DNA from: Nonlabens sp.
Lineage (GTDB): Bacteria > Bacteroidota > Bacteroidia > Flavobacteriales > Flavobacteriaceae
Direction: 5' to 3'
Assembly: GCA_030731685.1 (NCBI GenBank)
Contig: JANQTO010000160.1
Location: 1 to 5,465, forward strand
DNA: 5,465 nucleotides
The notes beneath the pieces were generated by a model that worked only from the letters and a program-made list of their open reading frames with translations, did not search any database and was not told the DNA's origin. Within the stretch, counting starts at the first letter, position 1. The number at the start of each line of letters is the position of its first letter. Of the stretch, positions 1 through 5,465 are shown in pieces. Position numbers and translations under genes: made by a program.

Positions 1-1
1 A

Positions 2-865
2 TGTTACCGGACCTTAATATCAAAACCATTCATTACTATCAAATCTATCAGAAGTACTTACAGAAAACAACTTGCCAGCATTTATCCAAAACATGAGATA
101 GATGCCATACTCAAAATTCTTTGTGAAGACCTTTTAGGCTGGTCTAAGAGTGATTTTATTCTAAAAGATAGTGAAGAGCTTTTGGTAAAGGAAACATTCC
201 TGCTTCAAGATGCTCTAACAGAATTACTGAAATCTAAACCAGTACAATATATTACAGGCGTCGCTCATTTCTATGGTCATGTTTTCAATGTTTCAGAACA
301 CACTTTAATTCCAAGGCAGGAAACAGAGGAACTCGTTCACCTTATCATACAGGAACATAAAAGCACCGCGCCGCGCATACTAGATATAGGGTCGGGTAGT
401 GGTTGTATAGCTATTTCACTTGCGCTGGGTTTGCCAAAATCACAGGTTGCTGCAATTGATATCTCTAATAAAGCACTTGAAATTGCTCAAAAAAATGCAA
501 GCGTACTAAAGGCTGCTATTGATTTTGAACAAGTCGACATTCTAAAAGCGACTTCCATAGATTTTTATGATATTGTAGTAAGCAATCCGCCGTATGTGCG
601 TGATTTGGAAAAGGCAGAGATTCACGCAAACGTTCTGGAACACGAGCCACACAGTGCACTCTTTGTTGCAAACGATGATGCACTCATCTTTTACAGACAT
701 ATACTGCAACTCGCAAAACCGCATTTAAAAACGATTGTATACTTTGAAATCAACCAATACTTAGGCGCCGAAATGCTAGAATTGGCTCACTCCCTAGATT
801 TTAAGGCCATGCTACATAAAGACCTAAACGGTAACGACCGCATGATGAAATGCTGGCAAGACTAG
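2..865 (+). CDS. prmC: Peptide chain release factor N5-glutamine methyltransferase PrmC (HemK family), 5' end unresolved
   Basis: By family knowledge, PrmC transfers a methyl group from S-adenosylmethionine to the GGQ glutamine of release factors RF1/RF2 in the cytoplasm. Seen: counting from the codon at 32, a helical N-terminal segment (about 1-60), QYITG near 70, IPRQETE (93-99), the SAM-binding DIGSGSG (118-124) and the NPPY catalytic signature (185-188, bases 584-595). The C-terminus is complete, ending at TAG 863-865. The frame stays open to the left edge, and bases 2-181 encode residues (YRKQLASIYPKHE, DLLGW) that match the release-factor-binding domain, so a start at TTG 182 would remove about 50 needed residues. 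No ATG, GTG or TTG lies in frame before it. Starting at ATT 32 would give about 277 residues, close to the usual 280; a start left of the window is also possible. The gene is tail to tail with the GH2 gene. Function is secure, the start is not. Confidence 0.93.
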   Translation, partial: CYRTLISKPFITIKSIRSTYRKQLASIYPKHEIDAILKILCEDLLGWSKSDFILKDSEELLVKETFLLQDALTELLKSKPVQYITGVAHFYGHVFNVSEHTLIPRQETEELVHLIIQEHKSTAPRILDIGSGSGCIAISLALGLPKSQVAAIDISNKALEIAQKNASVLKAAIDFEQVDILKATSIDFYDIVVSNPPYVRDLEKAEIHANVLEHEPHSALFVANDDALIFYRHILQLAKPHLKTIVYFEINQYLGAEMLELAHSLDFKAMLHKDLNGNDRMMKCWQD

Positions 866-3384
866 CGTAATCTATTGAGCGTTTTAAAGCTTATAATAGG
901 AGCTGTTTTACTCATAGTCTTGAAAAACACAGTGCGTGTTTCACCTTTTTCTATGTTAATAAAGTTGTCTTCAAAATGTCCTGCAACATCGGTATACAAA
1001 AACACATCTTTCTGAAATGTTGCTGCTCGTAGCGTTATTTCGTAACCGCCCGGTTTTGCTGTTACCACTGTTGTTAATTGCTCACTAGGTAACTTGAGGC
1101 TTTTAGGATTTGTCAAAAACTCGATACGTTTTGAGGCGTAAAAGGTAGTTACTACATAATGATTTTCAAGGTCATATTGTACGCCGTCTAGGTTTGTAAT
1201 AAGTAACAGCTCACTGCTTGCAGGCTTTATAGTTACCTGCTGCGTGTTGTCATAAACCGTAGTTCCATCAAACTTCTTCAATTCTATACGCAAACCTCCT
1301 GAAATCGCGACCAGATGGTCATTTAAAATGGTAGTTTGTAACGTATTGTTCACTTTTTTTGTAGTGGCTACTACATTACTGAAATCTCTTGCAGCCTGAT
1401 AATGCAATGCTTTCCAGTTGCCCAAGTAATCAATACTGGACCAGCTAACGACCGGCCAGCAATCGTTGAGTTGCCAGTAAATCGTTCCCATAGAACGTGG
1501 TCTTGCAGCACGCTGCGCAATCATCGCTTTACTTATGCCATAGGATTGTAACAGCTGGCTCACATACACATAATCTTCGCTGCCTTGCGGCACTGGGAAA
1601 TCACGCCCCATATATTCCTTAATGAGTGCATTGCCTCTTGGATGCTTTTGGTGCGAGGCATAGGCATCACTTTCTATATCAACCGTACCATTATTGTTAA
1701 TATATCGAACAGCCTCATAAGATGGGTGCGATTGAAAACCAAACTCACTACTAAATCGAGGAACTACTTCTTCAAAATGTTCAAATGGATACTCACTGTG
1801 CCAAACCCACCAGTCATGTGCGTTACCGTGGGTCTTAAAACGCTCGTCACCGCGACCATACTTAGGTGAACTTTCCCAATACGGTAAATCGCTGTGCTGC
1901 GCAACGGCAATAGGTAATACACCATTAAAAATAGCTTGGTATTCACTCCATATATATTCTTTTTCACGGTCATTGCGACCTTGTTGCCAGCCCCAATTAT
2001 GCCATGCTTCATTTATTTCATTGTTACCGTTAAATAAGGCAATGCTGGCGTGATTACGCAACCTTTTTACTTGTTGAGTAGCTTCGTTTTTTACGCTTTC
2101 GCGAAAGCGTGCATCACCAGGATACATAGCACAAGCAAACATAAAGTCTTGCCATACCATCAATCCTTTTTTGTCGCATAGTTCATAAAATAGGTCACGT
2201 TCATAAGCACCACCGCCCCAAACGCGTACAAAATTCATGTTAGCAGCCACAACGTCGTTGAGTAAACGTTCATAGTCGGCATCTTTAACACGATTGCTCA
2301 TGCTGTTTTGCGGAATGTAATTTGCGCCTTTGGCATAAACAGGCTGCCCATTTATTTTAATGATGAAGGACTCGCCTAAACTGTCTTTTTCGTTCACCAA
2401 CTCGACTGTTCTCAAGCCCTTTCTCATAATGTGTTGGTCCACAAGGACGCCATCCTTGCGCGCAAGAATTTTGACATCATAGAGGTATGGATTCCCTAAA
2501 TTATGTGGCCACCAGCGTTGTGGTTCCTTTATTTCAAAGGGTAATTCAAAATGCTGTGCGTGTGTGCCGCTGCTTTCATAGGTTACAGCTGCGCTTAAGT
2601 TTTCATTTACATAGAGTTCAAAGGTCATGGTCTCAAAAGCGACTGATTCCTTGAGCTCTATTTGAGCTATTAAGGTAGCAAGTTTGTCTGTGAGGCTGGT
2701 TTGTTCTAAATAAACATCGTTTATTTTAAAATCATTGTAAAACTCAACATAAACCGGTGCGGTTATACCCATCGTGTTCATCACAGGACCCCAATCCCAT
2801 CCGTATTCAAACTGCGGCTTACGCGTAAACACGCGGTCATTACGGTCGCTGTTTACTAGCGGTAAGGTGTATGGGTGCTCTTGATTTGCACGCTCTTCAA
2901 ATGGCGTGGTAGGTAAAAAAGTGATTAAAAGAATGTTATTTTCATTGACTAGTTCTTTAATGTTTATTCGCGAGGCAACAAAGGCATTGTCATTTTGTAA
3001 AATATCCGTGCCGTTTAGATTCACTGTAGCATAGGTGTTTAGACCTTCTAAATTTAAGGAAATAAATTCGCGACCGCGCTGCTCTTCGGTAAGTTGAAAG
3101 TTTGTGTAATACTGCCAGCTCTCATTGCTTATCCACGCAATATCTTCCACGTTTGATGCGATAAATGGGTCTGGAATTTCTCCTAAATTAAAAAGGTCGC
3201 TTTGCACCGTTGTAGGTGCAGATAGGTTGCTCGCTACGTCTCTATTACCATTTATTTGTTTGAGTGTCCAGCTGGTATCCAGCGCTAGTTTTTCTATTTT
3301 TTCGTTCGGGTCTTGACTGGTGCAACTGGTCGATATCATGAAAAGTAGGGCAATAAGTAAGGTGAATCGTAAATTCATTAGCAT
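862..3384 (-). CDS. GH2 family exo-beta-mannosidase, predicted lipoprotein
   Basis: Beta-mannosidases of this GH2 subgroup remove non-reducing beta-1,4-mannose, including the core mannose of N-glycans or mannan oligosaccharides (EC 3.2.1.25). Seen in 840 residues: a hydrophobic signal (about 5-19) with Cys21 as probable lipidation site; a sugar-binding jelly-roll domain (about 35-215) with GLNTYA, LNG and RKPQFEYGWDWGP (188-200); an immunoglobulin-like domain (about 216-330) holding RWWPHNLG; a TIM barrel (about 335-660) with VRVWGGGAYE, NGNNE whose Glu456 is the expected acid/base, and SSEFGFQS whose Glu547 is the expected nucleophile; then YWQLNDCWP and a C-terminal beta region. Length is normal for the family. 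ATG 3384 and ATG 3378 are both possible starts; the second forms TAATG with the cutC stop and gives a more typical MNLRF start. It is the last gene of the unit. Beta-mannosidase is preferred over beta-galactosidase or glucuronidase because of the GYGWDWGP-like and NGNNE motifs; exact linkage cannot be read. Confidence 0.93.
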   Translation of the reverse strand: MLMNLRFTLLIALLFMISTSCTSQDPNEKIEKLALDTSWTLKQINGNRDVASNLSAPTTVQSDLFNLGEIPDPFIASNVEDIAWISNESWQYYTNFQLTEEQRGREFISLNLEGLNTYATVNLNGTDILQNDNAFVASRINIKELVNENNILLITFLPTTPFEERANQEHPYTLPLVNSDRNDRVFTRKPQFEYGWDWGPVMNTMGITAPVYVEFYNDFKINDVYLEQTSLTDKLATLIAQIELKESVAFETMTFELYVNENLSAAVTYESSGTHAQHFELPFEIKEPQRWWPHNLGNPYLYDVKILARKDGVLVDQHIMRKGLRTVELVNEKDSLGESFIIKINGQPVYAKGANYIPQNSMSNRVKDADYERLLNDVVAANMNFVRVWGGGAYERDLFYELCDKKGLMVWQDFMFACAMYPGDARFRESVKNEATQQVKRLRNHASIALFNGNNEINEAWHNWGWQQGRNDREKEYIWSEYQAIFNGVLPIAVAQHSDLPYWESSPKYGRGDERFKTHGNAHDWWVWHSEYPFEHFEEVVPRFSSEFGFQSHPSYEAVRYINNNGTVDIESDAYASHQKHPRGNALIKEYMGRDFPVPQGSEDYVYVSQLLQSYGISKAMIAQRAARPRSMGTIYWQLNDCWPVVSWSSIDYLGNWKALHYQAARDFSNVVATTKKVNNTLQTTILNDHLVAISGGLRIELKKFDGTTVYDNTQQVTIKPASSELLLITNLDGVQYDLENHYVVTTFYASKRIEFLTNPKSLKLPSEQLTTVVTAKPGGYEITLRAATFQKDVFLYTDVAGHFEDNFINIEKGETRTVFFKTMSKTAPIISFKTLNRLR
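2093..2110. repeat. Perfect 18-bp palindrome inside the GH2 gene
   Basis: The bases ACGCTTTCGCGAAAGCGT read the same on both strands with no mismatch. It sits in the beta-mannosidase gene, where on the minus strand it encodes Arg426 to Ser430 (RFRES) between the conserved ACAMYPGD and RLRNH motifs. I see no second copy in the window. From memory, sequences of this form recur in some flavobacterial genomes, so it may be one copy of a genome-wide iterated palindrome; that link is inference. Confidence 0.6.
3376..3384 (-). other. cutC stop / GH2 start overlap (translational coupling site)
   Basis: On the minus strand the bases read ATGCTAATG. The cutC TAA stop (3380-3378) lies between two in-frame ATGs of the GH2 gene, at 3384 and 3378. 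Using the second gives a TAATG junction, a classic coupling arrangement; using the first gives a 7-base overlap. The bases just upstream are pyrimidine-rich and show no Shine-Dalgarno sequence, which fits ribosome re-initiation after cutC and Bacteroidota habits. Confidence 0.65.
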
Positions 3385-4097
3385 TGAGAAAGGAGTTCTT
3401 TAATAGAAGAGACAGCGGTTACTAAGTGACTGTTTTCTACCATATTTTTTACACTATTCATAGGAATTAAATTTGCGGAATCGTCGCCTACAAGATGGGT
3501 CACTGATGCGTGTATCTCACTAAAGCCTGCATTTTGAAAAGCAGTTATGTTTTGAGCATTCACGCCGCCACCAGGCATAATTGTAAGCTTATTTGCGGCT
3601 AGCTTTTTTAAGTTTTTAAGCTGTTCTAAACCGTCAGCGGCTCTTGCTGCTCCGCCAGATGTTAGTATTCTTGTCACTCCTAATTCAACGAGTGTTTCTA
3701 ATGCTGTTGCTTGATTTGGAACATGGTCAAAAGCTCTGTGAAATATAAAGGGTAAGGGCTTACTTAATTCAATGAGTTCTTTGGTACGTGCAACGTCTAT
3801 TGTGCGGTCGGCATTTAAGACACCCGAAACAATTCCGTGACAAGCTAGCTCTTTGCAAAGCTGTATGTCCTGTTTCATGATATCAAAATCTGTGGCAGCG
3901 TAGTTAAAATCTCCAGACCTAGGTCTAATAAGAACCATGACCTCTAACGACAGAGATTCCATAACTTTTTTAAGAAGCCCGTAGGATGGAGTGACGCCTC
4001 CTACGACAAGTTCGCTGCACAACTCAATACGCTTTATACCACATTGCTGCGCGTTTAAAGCACTCTGATAATTAGAAGCACATATTTCTAAAAGCAT
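3378..4097 (-). CDS. cutC: CutC family TIM-barrel protein
   Basis: This is a full-length CutC family member (239 residues, close to the roughly 248 of the E. coli protein). Seen: LLEICA at the N-terminus, RIELC (23-27), GGVTPS (33-38), IRPRSGDFNY (57-66), GVL (92-94), FHRAFD (119-124), LGVTRILTSGG (139-149) and MPGGGVNAQN (174-183), in the order expected of this cytoplasmic TIM barrel; no signal peptide is visible. The family was named for copper tolerance in E. coli and some members bind Cu(I), but its biochemical reaction is not established. Cys6 and Cys27 match cysteines also present in the E. coli sequence as I recall it. The gene starts 1 base after the GH20 stop and its TAA overlaps the GH2 start, so it is translated within a glycan-degradation unit. 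No copper transporter or chaperone is visible. A sugar-related enzymatic role is my inference; the family assignment is secure, the function is open. Confidence 0.92.
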   Translation of the reverse strand: MLLEICASNYQSALNAQQCGIKRIELCSELVVGGVTPSYGLLKKVMESLSLEVMVLIRPRSGDFNYAATDFDIMKQDIQLCKELACHGIVSGVLNADRTIDVARTKELIELSKPLPFIFHRAFDHVPNQATALETLVELGVTRILTSGGAARAADGLEQLKNLKKLAANKLTIMPGGGVNAQNITAFQNAGFSEIHASVTHLVGDDSANLIPMNSVKNMVENSHLVTAVSSIKELLSQC

Positions 4098-4101
4098 ATT
4101 A
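4095..4101 (-). other. GH20 stop / cutC start junction, 1-base spacer
   Basis: On the minus strand the bases read TAATATG: the GH20 TAA, one T, then the cutC ATG. The leader before the ATG is A/T-rich with no Shine-Dalgarno sequence, as usual in Bacteroidota. The spacing leaves no room for a separate promoter and implies one mRNA with coupled translation. Confidence 0.65.
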
Positions 4102-5465
4102 ATTTACTTTTATTTCGTCAATGAAGGTCCAAGCAGCATTGCCAGCTCCTTGGTTTCCAGTAGGTATTTTACCATAGTTGAAGACCTTTATTTTGATATA
4201 TCGTGCATTACGGTTCACCGGTATGGAAACTGAAGTAATTAGTGAGTTATCGCTAGGAATGGCAACTGTTTGAAACGATGATTCGTTGTCGTAGAATACT
4301 TGTAGAATTTTAGGAGCATAAATCCACTGACCTTGCGCATTGAAAAAACGCATGTTTATGGTCTTGAGATTTTGTTTTTTCTGTAAATCCAATTCTATAA
4401 ATACATCGCTACCCCAAAAGCCTAACCACTCACTATCGCCATAGCGCTTATCGCTTCCAGAGATTCCGTTAATCAATGCGTTAGGACCAATTCCGTTTGC
4501 ATTATATGCCTCATTAGGTCCTACACTCAGCTTTACTGTTGCAGCAACTGCTTTGTGTATGTCTATCTTTTTACTATAAACTTCACCAGCAGGTAAACTA
4601 TCCTTAAACACGAGGGCTTGAAGGTTCATGCTTTTAGTTACTGGAACTCCTTTTTTATACATAGCCGACTCCATCGTAGGTACAGAACCATTTGTTGTAT
4701 AGCGTATCTCCTTGTCAGGCGCGTTGTTTTTGAGCTTGAAACTAAGGCCGTCTTTGGAACGCTGCATACTACCATGGATAGTATAGATATGGTTTGCATA
4801 ATTCACACCGGCTTCTTTAAGTCGCTGGTTCATTTGGGTAACTCGGCCTACGAAATTATTATAGTTTATAAGACTATCCTGCGACCACGCAACCTCGCTC
4901 ATAGCTAGTATTCTTGGGAAAAGCATATACTCGGCCTGTGCAGGTGTTTGTATATATTCTGTCCATAAATTTGCCTGAACGCCTATAATGTTCTTGCTAT
5001 CTTGTTCATTAAGTTGTTTCGGGACAGGTTTGAAAGCATATACTTTTTCTAAAGGCAACATGCCACCTATAGCAAGCGGCTCGTCCTCACCGTCATGCTG
5101 ATAGTAATCAAAATAGGCATAAGACGTAGGCGACATAATGACGTTATAACCTCTTTTTGCCGCACGTACCGCAGTTTCATCGCCACGCCAGTTCATAATG
5201 GTGACGTTAGGTTCTAGGTTTTCGCTGTAGATTTCATCCCAACCTATGACTTGTTTGCCTAGATTGTTTGCATAGCAAGCCATGCGATTCATGAAGTAGT
5301 TGTGAAGTCCTTCTTCATTCTTAAGATTATTATCCTTGATGAACTGCTGCGCCGTAGGGCTTTCTTTCCATTGCTTTTTAGGAACTTCATCACCACCTAA
5401 ATGAATGTATTCACCAGGAAATAACGCTGCTACTTCGTCAAGCACCTTTTCTAGGAACGTAAAAG
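4099..5465 (-). CDS. GH20 beta-N-acetylhexosaminidase with C-terminal F5/8 type C domain (5' end outside window)
   Basis: GH20 enzymes release terminal beta-GlcNAc or beta-GalNAc by substrate-assisted catalysis (EC 3.2.1.52). About 454 C-terminal residues are visible; the frame runs through the right edge (TFLEKVLDEV precedes the GTG at 5445, so that GTG is an internal Val). Residues below count from it. Seen: HLGGDE (15-20), with the catalytic Asp19-Glu20 pair; GWDE (68-71); NWRGDE (85-90); YFDYYQ (111-116); NLWTEY (159-164), whose Trp lines the active site in the family; and SEVAWS (183-188) closing the barrel. Residues about 222-297 (IRYTTNGSVPT) look like the chitobiase/hexosaminidase C-terminal domain, and about 302-448 like an F5/8 type C (discoidin, CBM32-like) domain, possibly for glycan binding. 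About 300 residues, including any signal peptide and the start of the barrel, are missing to the right. It is the first visible gene of the unit. Confidence 0.94.
   Translation of the reverse strand, partial: FTFLEKVLDEVAALFPGEYIHLGGDEVPKKQWKESPTAQQFIKDNNLKNEEGLHNYFMNRMACYANNLGKQVIGWDEIYSENLEPNVTIMNWRGDETAVRAAKRGYNVIMSPTSYAYFDYYQHDGEDEPLAIGGMLPLEKVYAFKPVPKQLNEQDSKNIIGVQANLWTEYIQTPAQAEYMLFPRILAMSEVAWSQDSLINYNNFVGRVTQMNQRLKEAGVNYANHIYTIHGSMQRSKDGLSFKLKNNAPDKEIRYTTNGSVPTMESAMYKKGVPVTKSMNLQALVFKDSLPAGEVYSKKIDIHKAVAATVKLSVGPNEAYNANGIGPNALINGISGSDKRYGDSEWLGFWGSDVFIELDLQKKQNLKTINMRFFNAQGQWIYAPKILQVFYDNESSFQTVAIPSDNSLITSVSIPVNRNARYIKIKVFNYGKIPTGNQGAGNAAWTFIDEIKVN

Noticed and set aside
1..29. Possible divergent gene start on the - strand (ATG at 29, reading MVLILRSGN to the edge)
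   Set aside because: Nine residues are too few to support a gene. It faintly resembles the start of a GNAT acetyltransferase and a divergent neighbour of prmC is plausible, but sequence to the left is needed.
1..96. Short + strand frame starting at the ATG at base 1 and ending at TGA 94-96
   Set aside because: It gives a 31-residue peptide with no recognisable features and overlaps the prmC N-terminal domain in another frame; the ATG is most likely out of frame by chance.
922..949. Terminator-like hairpin on the + strand: AAACAC / GTGTTT with a 5-base loop, then CACCTTTTT
   Set aside because: The stem is only about 6 bp and A/T-rich, the T run is separated from it by several bases, and it lies inside the GH2 coding sequence; it could end prmC transcription but the signal is weak.
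1585..2012. Open frames of 82-94 codons on both strands inside the GH2 gene
   Set aside because: They are shadows of a gene whose own frame carries the catalytic motifs; the translations have no family resemblance.
3378..4097. Reading the CutC gene as evidence for a copper-resistance locus
   Set aside because: No copper ATPase, chaperone or regulator is visible and both neighbours are glycosidases; the name alone does not support it.
4618..4908. 96-codon + strand frame opposite the GH20 gene
   Set aside because: It is antisense to clearly coding GH20 sequence and has no recognisable motif.
5443..5445. GTG as a start of the GH20 gene
   Set aside because: The residues upstream to the edge (FTFLEK) continue the conserved barrel sequence, so this is an internal valine and the gene is truncated by the window.

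Overview
The window looks like a piece of a Bacteroidota chromosome, most likely a marine-type Flavobacteriia. Four things point there: moderate-to-low G+C by eye, no Shine-Dalgarno sequences before the starts (A/T-rich leaders instead), a lipoprotein-type glycosidase, and protein sequences that read like flavobacterial family members. No rRNA, tRNA, CRISPR array, insertion sequence or phage gene was seen. The genus call is an inference; no search was run.

Layout. Bases 2-865 (+) encode PrmC, the methyltransferase that modifies the GGQ glutamine of peptide release factors. Its C-terminus is complete. Its N-terminal domain reads back to the window edge with no ATG, GTG or TTG before codon 182, so the true start is unresolved. 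PrmC meets the next gene tail to tail, and both TAG stops come from the same CTAG tetranucleotide (862-865).

Bases 862-5465 (-) hold a tightly packed three-gene unit, transcribed from right to left. First is a GH20 beta-N-acetylhexosaminidase, cut by the right edge, with a chitobiase/hexosaminidase-type C-terminal segment and an F5/8 type C (discoidin-like) domain. Second is a CutC-family TIM-barrel protein. Third is a GH2 beta-mannosidase with a lipoprotein-type signal peptide. GH20 and cutC are 1 base apart. cutC and the GH2 gene overlap at the stop/start (TAATG, or 7 bases if the first ATG is used). No internal promoter has room, so the three are almost certainly co-transcribed from a promoter beyond the right edge.

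How they may work together. Beta-hexosaminidase plus beta-mannosidase is the exo-enzyme pair needed for terminal beta-GlcNAc and for the beta-mannose of an N-glycan core (Man-beta-1,4-GlcNAc-beta-1,4-GlcNAc). The unit therefore looks like part of a glycoprotein N-glycan or related glycan degradation locus. CutC was named for copper homeostasis, but no copper gene is visible here. Its place between two glycosidases suggests a sugar-related role and is the most interesting biological question in the window. A perfect 18-bp palindrome inside the mannosidase gene is the most striking DNA-level signal. There is no gene-free stretch of note; coding covers essentially the whole window.
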